From positions 1-64,000 of the forward strand of contig JBDSMH010000060.1 of assembly GCA_039915945.1 (NCBI GenBank): DNA of 64,000 nt, given 5' to 3'. This document shows positions 1 to 8,803 of this stretch, piece by piece (position 1 is the first letter of the stretch; each line of letters opens with the position of its first letter). Below the pieces are notes generated by a model. That model did not search any database. It saw only the letters and a list, made by a program, of their open reading frames with translations, and had not been told where the DNA came from. The DNA comes from DATLFA01 sp039915945. Its GTDB lineage: Bacteria > Actinomycetota > Acidimicrobiia > Acidimicrobiales > WLNW01. Made by a program: the position numbers and the translations under genes.

Positions 1-53
1 CATGGTCTGGTGTTGAGCCGACCCGGGCGCGATGACGTACATTCTGCCCCCGC

Positions 54-1982
54 ATGCCTGAACACCCTAAGCGGGGCGACCCCCAGCCGGACGCAGCGAG
101 CGGGCCCCACGGTCACGCCAAGTCGGCGACCGGCCTCCTCACGCTCGGCGCCCTCGGCGTCGTCTACGGCGACATCGGCACCAGCCCGCTCTACGCCTTG
201 CGTGAGTCTTTCGAGAGCAGCGCCCACGAACTCGAGGTGATCGAGCCCAATATTCTCGGCGTCCTGTCCTTGACGTTCTGGTCGTTGATGATCGTCATCA
301 CGGTCAAGTACCTCATCTTCGTGATGCGAGCCGACAACGAAGGCGAGGGCGGCATCCTGGCGCTCACCTCACTGGTCGCACCAAAGGGTGCGTCTGTTCG
401 GGGCAGACGAGTCGCGCTGGTGCTCATCGGTTTGTTCGGCACGGCATTGCTCTACGGCGACGGCATCATCACCCCGGCCATCTCGGTGCTCTCCGCGGTC
501 GAAGGAACCGAAGTGGCAACCTCGCGCTTCGAGTCGTGGGTGATTCCCGTCTCGATCGCAATCCTGATCGCGCTCTTCGCTATTCAGCGCAAAGGAACCG
601 CGACCATCGGGCGCGTTTTCGGGCCGATCATGGTCATATGGTTCATCACGATTGCGGCGCTCGGATTGCCGCACATCATCGATCACCCCGAGATCTTCAA
701 GGCGGTCAATCCCTTCTACGGCGTTCGCTTCTTCCGCCACAACGGCTTTCACGGCTTCCTATCGCTCGGCTCGATCTTCCTCGTCGTCACCGGCGGAGAA
801 GCCCTCTATGCCGACATGGGTCATTTCGGCCCCAAGCCGATTCGCATCGGCTGGGTCACGCTCGTGTTGCCGTCGCTGCTGCTGTGCTACTTCGGGCAGG
901 GTGCGCTGCTGCTGGGCGACCCCGGCGCCATCGACAATCCCTTCTATCGCCTGGCTCCCGAAGCACTGTTGGTTCCGCTCGTGGTGCTGGCCACATTCGC
1001 CACCGTGATCGCGTCGCAAGCGTTGATTTCGGGCGCGTTTTCGTTGACGATGCAGGCAGTGCAGCTGGGTTACATCCCTCGCGTCAAGATCAAACACACG
1101 TCGGCCAGCGCGTTCGGGCAGATCTATATCGGCACCATCAACTGGGCGATGATGATCGCTTGCATCGGCCTCGTCATCGGGTTCCGCAGTTCGACCAACC
1201 TCGCCGCCGCGTATGGTCTCGCGGTGACGGCGACAATGGTCATCACCACCGTGTTGCTCTACGTCGTCTTGCGTGAACGATTCGAATGGAATGCCTGGAG
1301 CGCCGGCGTGTTGTGCTCGTTCTTCTTGATCATCGACGTCGGCTTCCTCGCGGCGAACCTGTTCAAGATTCCCGATGGCGGCTGGTTCCCACTGGTTGTC
1401 GCGGCGATCGTCTTCACATTGATGACGACGTGGCGTACCGGACGTCAGCTCGTCGCGGCGCGAATACACCGCGGCGAGATCTTGTTGACCGATCTCATGG
1501 ACGCGGTGGGTCCGACACCGATCCCGCGCGTACCCGGTGTCGCGATCTTCTTGTTCTCCACTCCACGAGTCGCGCCACCGGCACTGATCGCGAACCTTCG
1601 CTACAACAAGGTCCTTCACGATCGAACCTACATACTGTCGATCACGACACAGGACGTGCCTCGCGTTGCACCTGAGGAACGGTCGCAGGTCATAGACCTC
1701 GGCAGCGGTGTCAAGCAGATCATCCTCAACTATGGCTTCATGGAAGAACCGAACGCGCGGCTCGGGCTCACCGAGGGCGCCGTCACCGAGCTCGGTATCC
1801 GACCCGAAAACGCGACCTACTTCCTCGGGGCCGAAAGTCTCAACGTCACCGAGCAAGCCGGCATGGCTCGATGGCGTGAGCAGTTGTTCACGGTGATGTC
1901 GCGCAACACCACGCGAGCCGCCCGCTTCTTCAACCTGCCGTCGGACCGCACCGTCGAAGTCGGCATCCAAGTCGATCTCTAA
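54..1982 (+). CDS. kup: Kup-family potassium uptake transporter
   Basis: A 642-residue integral membrane protein of the KUP/HAK/KT family, which imports potassium coupled to protons across the cytoplasmic membrane. The family signature GVVYGDIGTSPLYALRE lies near residues 36-52, just before the first membrane segment. About twelve hydrophobic segments follow over residues 75-450, including the conserved LLYGDGIITPAISVLSA stretch. A hydrophilic C-terminal domain of about 180 residues completes the protein. Length is normal for the family (about 620-640). The ATG at 54 places the signature at the expected distance from the N-terminus. A TACATT hexamer ends 10 bases upstream, so any leader is short. 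It stands alone with no visible regulator; the next gene starts 102 bases downstream. Confidence 0.95.
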   Translation: MPEHPKRGDPQPDAASGPHGHAKSATGLLTLGALGVVYGDIGTSPLYALRESFESSAHELEVIEPNILGVLSLTFWSLMIVITVKYLIFVMRADNEGEGGILALTSLVAPKGASVRGRRVALVLIGLFGTALLYGDGIITPAISVLSAVEGTEVATSRFESWVIPVSIAILIALFAIQRKGTATIGRVFGPIMVIWFITIAALGLPHIIDHPEIFKAVNPFYGVRFFRHNGFHGFLSLGSIFLVVTGGEALYADMGHFGPKPIRIGWVTLVLPSLLLCYFGQGALLLGDPGAIDNPFYRLAPEALLVPLVVLATFATVIASQALISGAFSLTMQAVQLGYIPRVKIKHTSASAFGQIYIGTINWAMMIACIGLVIGFRSSTNLAAAYGLAVTATMVITTVLLYVVLRERFEWNAWSAGVLCSFFLIIDVGFLAANLFKIPDGGWFPLVVAAIVFTLMTTWRTGRQLVAARIHRGEILLTDLMDAVGPTPIPRVPGVAIFLFSTPRVAPPALIANLRYNKVLHDRTYILSITTQDVPRVAPEERSQVIDLGSGVKQIILNYGFMEEPNARLGLTEGAVTELGIRPENATYFLGAESLNVTEQAGMARWREQLFTVMSRNTTRAARFFNLPSDRTVEVGIQVDL

Positions 1983-2084
1983 CCCCCGTTGGGCCCGTAG
2001 AGGGCGATGGGGCGCTAGCGTCGGAACCGTACCGAGGCCCGTCGACGCGTTGCGCTCGACCGACCCACCGCCCAAGGAGGCGCT

Positions 2085-3419
2085 GTGCCCGCTCCCCCCA
2101 CCCCTTTGATTGCCCCTGCATCGGGCAAGCTCGGCATACTCACGGTAGGGCTGGGTGCCGTCGCGACCACGCTCATATCCGGCGTCGAGCTCGTCAAGCG
2201 CGGCATGGCCGCGCCGATCGGTTCACTGACACAGATGGGCACCATCCGTCTCGGCAAGCGCACCGATCAGCGCGTACCGCTGATTCGTGACTTCGTGCCG
2301 CTCGCGTCGCTCGACGATGTCGTGTTCGGCGCGTGGGACCCGTTCCCCGACGATGCCTACGTCGCGGCGTCACGCGCCGGTGTGTTGGAGTCGCGCCACC
2401 TCGAAGCGATCGCCGAATCGCTGCGTTCGGTGCAGCCGATGAAAGCGGCGTTCGATCCGTTCTACGTCAAACGCCTCGACGGCCCCAACGTGATCGAAGG
2501 GTCCAAGCGGGCCATGCTCGAGGGCATTCGTGAAGGCATTCACACGTTCGCGGAGAATACCCAGGTAGATCGCATGGTGATGGTCTGGTGCGGCTCGACC
2601 GAGATCTTCCTCGAGGTGGGTGCCGCGCACCAAGACATCGCATCGTTCGAAAAAGCGATCGATGCCAACGACCCGACGATCGCGCCGTCGATGCTGTATG
2701 CGTATGCCGCGCTGCTCGAAGGCATTCCGTTCGCCAACGGTGCACCCAATCTCACGGTCGACATCCCGGTGTTGCGCGAATACGCCGCCGCCCACAAGAT
2801 CCCGATCAGCGGCAAGGACTTCAAGACCGGCCAGACGTTGCTCAAGACGGTGCTGGCGCCGATGTTCAAGGCGCGCATGTTGGGCGTCGCCGGTTGGTAC
2901 TCCACCAACATCCTCGGCAATCGCGACGGCGAGGTGCTCGACGATCCCGAGAGCTTCAAGACCAAGGAAGAGTCGAAGCTGGGTGTGCTCGAACACATTC
3001 TCGAGCCCGACCGCAACCCCGAGCTCTACGGCAACCTCTACCACAAGGTGCGCATCAACTATTACCCGCCGCGCGGGGACAACAAAGAGGGTTGGGACAA
3101 CATCGACATCTTCGGGTGGATGAACTACCCGATGCAGATCAAAGTCGACTTCTTGTGCCGCGATTCGATTCTCGCCGCGCCGTTGGCTCTCGATCTCGCG
3201 CTGTTCTCCGATCTCGCATCACGCGCCGGCATGGGCGGCATCCAGGAGTGGCTGAGCTTCTACTACAAGAGCCCGCAAGTTGCTCCGGGCCTGTATCCCG
3301 AACACGACCTCTTCATCCAGCTGACCAAGCTCAAGAACACGTTGCGCTGGATGATGGGCGAAGACCTGATCACCCACCTCGGCCTCGAGTACTACCCCGA
3401 CAACTACATCGAAGCGTGA
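2085..3419 (+). CDS. inositol-3-phosphate synthase family protein
   Basis: A 444-residue protein of the myo-inositol-1-phosphate synthase family, which converts glucose 6-phosphate to inositol 3-phosphate with NAD as internal redox cofactor. In actinobacteria this feeds phosphatidylinositol and mycothiol. Visible features are the N-terminal Rossmann glycine motif GLGAVATT (residues about 15-22), the VMVWCGSTEIF strand, and the GWYSTNILGNRDGEVL region, which resembles the family's catalytic-domain 'NxLGNxDG' block. The usual actinobacterial Ino1 is about 360 residues, so this longer form may be a paralogue with another role. The GTG start at 2085 is fixed by AAGGAGG at 2074-2080. An enoyl-CoA hydratase follows 40 bases downstream on the same strand. 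The family is clear; the exact substrate is inferred. Confidence 0.85.
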   Translation: MPAPPTPLIAPASGKLGILTVGLGAVATTLISGVELVKRGMAAPIGSLTQMGTIRLGKRTDQRVPLIRDFVPLASLDDVVFGAWDPFPDDAYVAASRAGVLESRHLEAIAESLRSVQPMKAAFDPFYVKRLDGPNVIEGSKRAMLEGIREGIHTFAENTQVDRMVMVWCGSTEIFLEVGAAHQDIASFEKAIDANDPTIAPSMLYAYAALLEGIPFANGAPNLTVDIPVLREYAAAHKIPISGKDFKTGQTLLKTVLAPMFKARMLGVAGWYSTNILGNRDGEVLDDPESFKTKEESKLGVLEHILEPDRNPELYGNLYHKVRINYYPPRGDNKEGWDNIDIFGWMNYPMQIKVDFLCRDSILAAPLALDLALFSDLASRAGMGGIQEWLSFYYKSPQVAPGLYPEHDLFIQLTKLKNTLRWMMGEDLITHLGLEYYPDNYIEA

Positions 3420-3459
3420 CCATGCCCGGGCGGCCTTCACAGCGCGAAGCGCGGTCAGT

Positions 3460-4284
3460 ATGAGCGAATACCAAACAATCATCTACGAAGAGACCGACGG
3501 CGTCGCGTGGGTGACGCTCAATCGTCCGGAGTCGTACAACGCATTCAACGACCAGATGCAGCGTGAGTTGCGCGGCCTGTGGCACGGATTGCGCTACAAC
3601 GACGACGTACGTTGCATCGTGCTCACCGGCGCCGGCGACAAAGCGTTCTGCACCGGCATCGATCGCAACGAGGTGATGGACCAAGGGGTCGCGTACACGA
3701 CCGGTGACCGCATGACCGGGTGGTTGTCGAGCCCGTGGATGTTCGACGATCCCGGCGACAATATCGGCCCCAAGAGCTGTCGCTTGTGGAAGCCGGTCAT
3801 CGCCGCGGTCAACGGCATGGCCTGTGGCGGCGCGTTCTACATGCTCGGCGAGACCGAGTTCATCATCGCCGCCGAGAATGCGACATTCTTCGATCCGCAC
3901 GTCACCTACGGCATGACGGCGGCGTACGAGCCGATCCACATGCTGAACAAGGTGCCGTTCCCCGAGATCATGCGCATGACGTTGATGGGCAACAGCGAGC
4001 GGCTTTCCGCGCAACGTGCCTACGAGATCGGCATGGTGTCGCAGGTCGTCCCCCAGGACAAGCTCCGCGAAACCGCGGCGTGGGTCGCACAACGCATCGC
4101 CGATGCGCCCCCGGTCGCGGTCGTCGGCTCGATGCGGGCACTCTGGGCCGCGCTCGAGATGGGACGTCAGCAGGCGTTGTCGATCAGTGACATCCTCACG
4201 CGCCTCGGCAACGAACCGTCCGCTCTCGAAGAGGGACAGACGAAGTTCGCCAGCGGCTCACGCGAGCAGTGGCGGTTGCGCTAA
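3460..4284 (+). CDS. enoyl-CoA hydratase/isomerase family protein
   Basis: A 274-residue crotonase-fold protein. The N-terminal strand block VTLNRPESYNAFND, the first oxyanion-hole region (KAFCTGIDRNEV, residues about 65-76) and the second (NGMACGGAFYML, residues about 115-126) are all present. Crotonases act on acyl-CoA thioesters (hydration, isomerisation or C-C cleavage), and sequence alone does not fix the reaction. The helix around residues 150-175 and the C-terminal 'FASGSREQWRLR' tail are normal. It probably shares a transcript with the inositol-phosphate-synthase-like gene 40 bases upstream. It converges on the lipoprotein gene that ends 12 bases beyond it. Confidence 0.9.
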   Translation: MSEYQTIIYEETDGVAWVTLNRPESYNAFNDQMQRELRGLWHGLRYNDDVRCIVLTGAGDKAFCTGIDRNEVMDQGVAYTTGDRMTGWLSSPWMFDDPGDNIGPKSCRLWKPVIAAVNGMACGGAFYMLGETEFIIAAENATFFDPHVTYGMTAAYEPIHMLNKVPFPEIMRMTLMGNSERLSAQRAYEIGMVSQVVPQDKLRETAAWVAQRIADAPPVAVVGSMRALWAALEMGRQQALSISDILTRLGNEPSALEEGQTKFASGSREQWRLR

Positions 4285-4296
4285 CGGCGTCGGCGG

Positions 4297-4755
4297 TCAA
4301 CGTCCACAGCCGCCGCCCCATTTGTCCGCCAACGCTCGCGGCAGGCCCGACTTGACCAACTCGTCGCTCGGGGCAGAGGCCACACCGCCACAGCCCGGTC
4401 CGTAGTAGTCGGTACTCCAGGAAGCCCCGATCGCGTGTTGGATCAACAGGATTCCGTCACCGGATTGGCCAATCCATCCGAACATCCGCCAGCCCGCTTC
4501 ACACTTGAGCGACGCCCCCACTGGTGGAACTACCACGATGCCTCCACCGATGTCGTAGCTCGTCGGTGCACTACAGGCCACCGATGGAGCGGTGGTCGGA
4601 CTCGCGGTGGTAGGGCTCGCGACCGCGGTCGTCGAGGCCGCAGTCGCGGAGATCGGTGTGGTCGTGGTCGGCGCATTCTCGCCTCGCTGCGTCTCGCCGC
4701 CACACGCCGCTATCGCAAGCGGGACGATGACGACGGCAAGCCGTTTGATCGACAT
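4297..4755 (-). CDS. small secreted lipoprotein, unknown function
   Basis: A 152-residue protein with a lipoprotein signal: basic MSIKR, a hydrophobic core, and the lipobox ending LAIAAC, so Cys18 should be lipidated. A Thr/Ala/Pro-rich spacer of about 50 residues follows, then a compact domain with four cysteines. The spacer implies attachment to the outer face of the membrane with the domain held off the surface. No family is recognised. The start chosen (ATG at 4755) puts the signal peptide at the N-terminus; a longer frame to 4797 would add 14 arginine-rich residues. The gene is convergent with the enoyl-CoA hydratase. Confidence 0.75.
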   Translation of the reverse strand: MSIKRLAVVIVPLAIAACGGETQRGENAPTTTTPISATAASTTAVASPTTASPTTAPSVACSAPTSYDIGGGIVVVPPVGASLKCEAGWRMFGWIGQSGDGILLIQHAIGASWSTDYYGPGCGGVASAPSDELVKSGLPRALADKWGGGCGR

Positions 4756-4803
4756 GCTCCATTGTGCACGACGGATCGACACACGTCGCGCACGCAACGC
4801 GCG

Positions 4804-5259
4804 CTAGTTGACGGCGTCGATCTCGGCCAACACTTCGCCGATGATCTTCGTTGCCTTGTGAGGCGGGAGCTGCTCGCCACCTTCGGCCTCGGCAACTTCT
4901 GAGGCGAATGCCTGCACTGAGGGCGTACCACCGACGAGCACGTGGCGCAGCGCCTCGGCGCTCGCGTCGGGATCTTCGAGCGCCTCGACGGCTTCGTGGA
5001 CGTGCTTGGGGTCTTCGGCCACGGCGTGCACCACATGCATCGCTTCTTCGCGACCCGATGCGGTAGAGACGGCCTCACCACGATCGGGATTTTGCTGCAC
5101 ATCCCATTCGGCGAGCGCCTCGGCATAGCCGCCCTCGCCCGGACGAATCACCATCGTTGTGGGGCCGGTATCCACCGGTTCCTCCACGTCGTCGTCGGCA
5201 TGACGATCACGGGCCACGGGTACGGTCAACGAGCCATCGTCGTGTCGAATGATTTCCAT
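4804..5259 (-). CDS. acidic hypothetical protein
   Basis: A 151-residue soluble, strongly acidic protein rich in Glu, Asp and Ala, with no signal peptide or membrane segment. It begins MEIIRHDDGSLTVPV, resembling a short regulatory or accessory protein. It contains a predicted helical stretch (residues about 70-150) with the repeated idea 'HVVHAVAEDPKHVHEAVEAL'. No known domain is recognised. The ATG at 5259 is preferred over the GTG at 5298, which would add 13 residues. Stop and codon usage fit a real gene. It lies between the lipoprotein and the YciI-like gene, all on the minus strand. Confidence 0.6.
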   Translation of the reverse strand: MEIIRHDDGSLTVPVARDRHADDDVEEPVDTGPTTMVIRPGEGGYAEALAEWDVQQNPDRGEAVSTASGREEAMHVVHAVAEDPKHVHEAVEALEDPDASAEALRHVLVGGTPSVQAFASEVAEAEGGEQLPPHKATKIIGEVLAEIDAVN

Positions 5260-5320
5260 CTGACGCCGGTACCCAATGGCGCTCGTCGGCAAACCCACGT
5301 GCGCACGGCGTCGGAGTGGC

Positions 5321-5614
5321 TCAGCTGCCGGTGATCTCAGGCAACCGATCGGGGAAGCATCGAGCCAAGTTGAACTCGATCACCGTGTAGCTGGCAACAC
5401 CCGCGCTCGTGTACGGATCACCCGCTGCGAATGCCTCGGCTTCGGCGCGTGTCGCAACGTCGATCATGACCACACCACCGACCGACGGCACTTGGCGACC
5501 GGCCATGACGACCGGGCCTTGCTTGCACTGTTCGGCGAACCACGCGCCATGCGCGGGATGCACCGCTTCGAGCTTGTCTTGGTCGACGAGGTACTGGTTG
5601 ATGAGCAAGAACAT
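5321..5614 (-). CDS. YciI family protein
   Basis: A 97-residue protein of the YCII-related family (dimeric alpha/beta-barrel fold). The N-terminal strand MFLLINQYLVDQ, the HPAHGAWFAEQ segment (family His/Asp region, residues about 19-29), the GGVVMIDVATRAEAEAFAAGDPY block and the terminal EFNLARCF strand all match the family layout. YciI proteins are small, often of unknown activity, and may act in ring-cleavage or detoxification chemistry. The start is supported by a TAGGGT hexamer six bases upstream, implying a leaderless transcript. It lies just downstream of the LysR regulator gene on the same strand. Confidence 0.85.
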   Translation of the reverse strand: MFLLINQYLVDQDKLEAVHPAHGAWFAEQCKQGPVVMAGRQVPSVGGVVMIDVATRAEAEAFAAGDPYTSAGVASYTVIEFNLARCFPDRLPEITGS

Positions 5615-5626
5615 GGCGCGACCCTA
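5615..5626 (-). promoter_or_regulatory. leaderless-type -10 element before the YciI-like gene
   Basis: On the minus strand TAGGGT (5626-5621) is followed by six bases and then ATG at 5614. This spacing would place the transcription start at or next to the start codon. No clear -35 hexamer is visible. Confidence 0.45.
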
Positions 5627-6532
5627 GACCTGAGCCACTCGGTCAGCGACTCCGGCAAGTGCGTGCGCGAGGAACAGCGCGCCCGCCGGTGACAGCACGC
5701 CCGCGCGGTGCACGAGCACGACCTGGCGCCGCAGCGTGGGTCGCGTACGGCGTACTACCGCTCCTTGTGTCGACGCGACATCGGCGATGGCACGTGGAAC
5801 GAATGCGGTGCCGGCGCCAGCGAGCACGAGCGGAACGAGCGCATCGCGTTGTTCGGTTTCGACTGCAATCAGCGGCGTGATGCCCAGGTTGCGCAACGCG
5901 CCGTCGACGAGATTGCGCATCGACGTGCCGACGGGCGTCAACAACAGCGGCACACCCTCGAGCCTTCTGAGATCGAGCACTGCGAGATCGAGCACTGCGA
6001 GATCGGCATCGCCGGCGCGCGGGCACACGGCGACGAGCTCTTGGTCCGCGAGTGCATGCTCGACGAGACCGTCGTTCGCGGGACCCTGCTCGGTGAAGCC
6101 GAGCTCGCTGCGCCCCGAACGCACCACCGCCGCGAGCTCGGTCGGGTCATCGGGCGCGACGATGCGAACGGTCACGCGCGGGTGCGCCTGATGGAACCGT
6201 CCCGCGACTCCCGCCAGTGGGTCCGCGGCGAGCGTCGGCAACGCCGCGACATCGATGCGCCCGGCGAGCACCCCCGTCACGGCGGCGACCGCGGCCGCCG
6301 CGATCTCGACGGCGCGCAATGCCTGGCGCGCCGGCTCGACGAGCGCCTCCCCCGCCGGGGTCAACACCACGCCCTTGCGCGACCGTACGAGCAGGGTCGC
6401 ACCGAGCTCTCGCTCGAGCTCGCGCACCCCCAGCGAGAGCGCCGGTTGCGCCGTGTGCACCGCCGTCGCCGCCGCAGTGAACCCGCCGTGGTCGACCACC
6501 GCGAGGAACAGTCGTAGGCGTCGAAGATCCAT
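5624..6532 (-). CDS. LysR family transcriptional regulator
   Basis: A 302-residue LysR-type regulator. Residues 1-60 form the winged helix-turn-helix (MDLRRLRLFLAVVDHGGFTA and the recognition region AQPALSLGVRELERELGATLL). Residues about 90-300 are the periplasmic-binding-like effector domain. The adjacent divergent genes encode a TauE-type permease and a persulfide dioxygenase/rhodanese protein. A role in controlling sulfite/sulfide handling is therefore inferred from position. Start candidates are ATG at 6532 and 6538; the first gives the usual family N-terminus. Both lie inside the palindrome at 6529-6547, suggesting autoregulation. A 15-base tandem duplication (5969-6005) inserts a repeated LAVLD in the effector domain. 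Confidence 0.9.
   Translation of the reverse strand: MDLRRLRLFLAVVDHGGFTAAATAVHTAQPALSLGVRELERELGATLLVRSRKGVVLTPAGEALVEPARQALRAVEIAAAAVAAVTGVLAGRIDVAALPTLAADPLAGVAGRFHQAHPRVTVRIVAPDDPTELAAVVRSGRSELGFTEQGPANDGLVEHALADQELVAVCPRAGDADLAVLDLAVLDLRRLEGVPLLLTPVGTSMRNLVDGALRNLGITPLIAVETEQRDALVPLVLAGAGTAFVPRAIADVASTQGAVVRRTRPTLRRQVVLVHRAGVLSPAGALFLAHALAGVADRVAQV
5969..6005. repeat. 15-bp tandem duplication inside the LysR gene
   Basis: GAGATCGAGCACTGC occurs twice in tandem (5969-5983, 5984-5998) followed by GAGATCG. It duplicates five residues in frame and so does not break the gene; it looks like a replication-slippage event. Confidence 0.8.
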
Positions 6533-6547
6533 AGGCATTTCCTATGG
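6529..6547. promoter_or_regulatory. LysR-type operator (T-N11-A) at the divergent start
   Basis: CCATAGG and CCTATGG form a perfect 7-base inverted repeat with a 5-base spacer. It contains ATAG-N7-CTAT and therefore the T-N11-A core of LysR-type boxes. It covers the LysR start codon and lies about 56 bases upstream of the TauE-like start, the position expected for an autorepressing, divergently activating site. Confidence 0.6.
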
Positions 6548-6602
6548 TACTGCTCGAATCCATGTCTTTGACTTCTGGCGGGTCTGGGCGTTCACTGGAT
6601 CT

Positions 6603-7352
6603 GTGGATAACACCGCGCTACTGCTCGCCGGGCTCGGCATCGGGATCGTGTTCGGGCTGTTCGGCGCCGGTGGCTCTGCCTTCGCAACGCCGATCCTGGC
6701 CCTGCTCGGTGTCCCCGGGGTTGCCGCAGTCGCCTCTCCGCTGCCCGCCATGCTCCCCGCGGCACTGATCGGCGCCCGGCGCTCGATCCGGGCCGGTGCT
6801 CTCGACCGCCGAATGGCGGGCCTCGCGGTCGCCGGCGGCCTGCCCGGTGCAGTCGTCGGCGCGTTGGCGTCATCGCTCGTCGGAGGACAGGGCCTCTTGT
6901 TGCTGTCCGGCGTCATGTTGCTCGCCGTCGGTGTGCGAGTCCTCATGCCTGATCCGACCGACCATGCGGCGCGGTGCGAACTCCGACGCAACCGCAACTC
7001 GATCGTGCTCTCGGCGTCGTTCGTCGTCGGTCTGCTCACCGGCTTGCTCGCCAACGGTGGTGGCTTCTTGCTGGTGCCGTTGTTCGTCGTGATCTTCGGC
7101 CTCTCGAGCGGACAGGCCGCCGGCACGAGCATGCTCGCCGTCGGCGCGTTGACCGTGCCAACGTTGATCACGCACAGCGCGCTCGGCCATGTCGACTGGC
7201 ATGTGGCGCTGCTCTTCTCGTTGGGCATGTTGCCCGGCTCCCTCGTCGGTGCGCAGTTGGGCCAACGAATCTCCGCCGAGCGCGTGCGCCGCGCGTTCGG
7301 CATCGTGCTCCTGTTGTTTGCCGGGTGGTTCCTCGCCCACCAAGGGATCTGA
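6603..7352 (+). CDS. TauE/SafE family sulfite/anion exporter permease
   Basis: A 249-residue membrane protein of the TauE/SafE (DUF81) family, proposed to export sulfite, sulfoacetate or related organic anions. It has two homologous halves, each beginning with a glycine-rich motif: GIVFGLFGAGGSAFATPIL near residues 12-30 and GLLTGLLANGGGFLLVPLF near residues 140-158. About eight hydrophobic segments are visible. The GTG at 6603 places the first helix at the N-terminus; an upstream in-frame extension has no hydrophobic or conserved content. The next gene starts 18 bases downstream and encodes a persulfide-oxidising enzyme. The pair therefore looks like an oxidation-plus-export unit controlled by the divergent LysR gene. 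Confidence 0.9.
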   Translation: MDNTALLLAGLGIGIVFGLFGAGGSAFATPILALLGVPGVAAVASPLPAMLPAALIGARRSIRAGALDRRMAGLAVAGGLPGAVVGALASSLVGGQGLLLLSGVMLLAVGVRVLMPDPTDHAARCELRRNRNSIVLSASFVVGLLTGLLANGGGFLLVPLFVVIFGLSSGQAAGTSMLAVGALTVPTLITHSALGHVDWHVALLFSLGMLPGSLVGAQLGQRISAERVRRAFGIVLLLFAGWFLAHQGI

Positions 7353-7369
7353 TCCGAGGAGCGTGCGTG

Positions 7370-8740
7370 ATGTTCTTCCGCCAGTACCAACTCCCTTGCC
7401 TGTCGCTCTACAGCTACCTCATCGGCGACGAGACCACCGGTCGGGCCGTCGTCGTCGATCCGCAGCGCGACATCTCGCCGTATCTCGATGACGCGCGCGC
7501 TAACGCGCTGCACATCGAACGCGTCATCGAGACGCATTTCCACGCCGACTTCCTCTCCGGACACCTCGAGCTCGCCGCCGCCACGAACGCGGTCATCTCC
7601 TACGGAGAAGCCGCGGTGGCCGACTTCGCTATCGATCGCCTCTCCGACGGCCAACGCATCTCGCTCGGCAATGTGCTGTTGGAGATTCGCCACACCCCCG
7701 GACACACCCCCGAGTCGATCTCCATCGTCGTCTGGCAACACGCCGATGACGAAACGCCTTGGGCAGTACTGACCGGCGACACGCTGTTCATCGGCGACGT
7801 GGGCCGGCCCGATCTGTTTGCCGCCAGCGGATTGACTGCCGACGCGATGGCCCGCACGCTGTATCGCTCGCTCCACGAGTCGATCTTGGTGCTGCCCGAC
7901 CCGACGCGTGTGTTTCCTGCGCATGGCGCGGGATCGTCGTGCGGCAAACAACTCTCGACCGCTGCGTCGTCGACTATCGGCGAGCAACGCGCCACGAACT
8001 ACGCGCTCGCGCCGATGTCGATCGATCGATTCGTCGACGTCGTCGCCGAAGGACAATCGGTGGCGCCCCGATACTTCCCCTTCGCAGCGACCGCCAACCG
8101 CCGACGCCACGAGTTGCTCGATGACCACGTTCCACCTGACGCACTCGATGTCGACGCCGCGCTGGCCGCGATGCGGCGCGGAGCAATTGCCATCGACACC
8201 CGCGCCCCCGAAATGTTCGCGTCGGGCCACTTGCGTGATGCGGTCAACGTCGGGCTCGATGGACGCTTCGCCGAGTACGCCGGCGACGTCATTCGATTCG
8301 GTCAACCGATCGTGCTCATCGCCGATCTCGAGCATGACACCGAGGCCAAGGTGCGTCTCGCCCGCATCGGCTTCGACAACATCGTCGGCAATCTCGCCAC
8401 CATCGCCGATGTACTCGTCGATCGACCCGATCTCGCCGTGACCTCTCGGCGATTGACGGCGCGCGAGTATGCGACGCTGGCCATCGCCACGCCGCACCTT
8501 CAGGTCATCGACGTGCGCAATCCAAGCGAGCAGCGAGACGGCACGCTCCCCAACGCCCGCACAATTCCATTGGCGCAGCTACTCGATCGAATCGACGAAC
8601 TCGATCCCCGGGCTCCGACGGTCGTCTACTGCGCCGGTGGGTATCGATCGTCGATCGCGACTTCGCTGTTGCGCTCGAAGCGCTTTGTCGACGTCGCCGA
8701 CATCTTGGGTGGTTTCTCCGCGGCCCTCGCACACGTCTGA
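7370..8740 (+). CDS. MBL-fold persulfide dioxygenase with rhodanese domains
   Basis: A 456-residue enzyme. Residues 1-235 are a metallo-beta-lactamase domain of the ETHE1/persulfide-dioxygenase type (metal motif THFHADFLSGH near residue 56, later HTPGHTP, and TGDTLFIGDVGRPDL). Residues about 255-350 form a degenerate rhodanese domain whose loop lacks cysteine (LIADLEHD). Residues about 360-456 form a second rhodanese with the active-site loop YCAGGYRSS carrying the catalytic Cys. Such proteins oxidise glutathione- or low-molecular-thiol persulfide to sulfite and pass sulfane sulfur to the rhodanese site. The adjacent TauE-like permease would export the sulfite. The start is ATG 7370 after CGAGGAG; GTG 7367 is an alternative. 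Confidence 0.92.
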   Translation: MFFRQYQLPCLSLYSYLIGDETTGRAVVVDPQRDISPYLDDARANALHIERVIETHFHADFLSGHLELAAATNAVISYGEAAVADFAIDRLSDGQRISLGNVLLEIRHTPGHTPESISIVVWQHADDETPWAVLTGDTLFIGDVGRPDLFAASGLTADAMARTLYRSLHESILVLPDPTRVFPAHGAGSSCGKQLSTAASSTIGEQRATNYALAPMSIDRFVDVVAEGQSVAPRYFPFAATANRRRHELLDDHVPPDALDVDAALAAMRRGAIAIDTRAPEMFASGHLRDAVNVGLDGRFAEYAGDVIRFGQPIVLIADLEHDTEAKVRLARIGFDNIVGNLATIADVLVDRPDLAVTSRRLTAREYATLAIATPHLQVIDVRNPSEQRDGTLPNARTIPLAQLLDRIDELDPRAPTVVYCAGGYRSSIATSLLRSKRFVDVADILGGFSAALAHV

Positions 8741-8791
8741 CGAGCCGACGCGCGAGCGCGTGCCCGCTCCTCGGCCGGGGCCGGCTACTCC

Positions 8792-8803
8792 TATGATGCC
8801 GCG
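8792..8803 (+). promoter_or_regulatory. leaderless-type -10 element (TATGAT)
   Basis: TATGAT at 8792-8797 is followed by six bases and the ATG at 8804, consistent with transcription starting at the start codon of the beta-propeller gene. Confidence 0.5.

Noticed and set aside
759..2075. 438-codon open frame antisense to kup
   Set aside because: Arg/His-rich translation with no domain; the plus-strand Kup protein is full length and conserved. It is a high-GC shadow frame.
6542..8497. 651-codon minus-strand open frame under the TauE and persulfide genes
   Set aside because: No recognisable protein; the overlapping plus-strand genes carry all conserved motifs.
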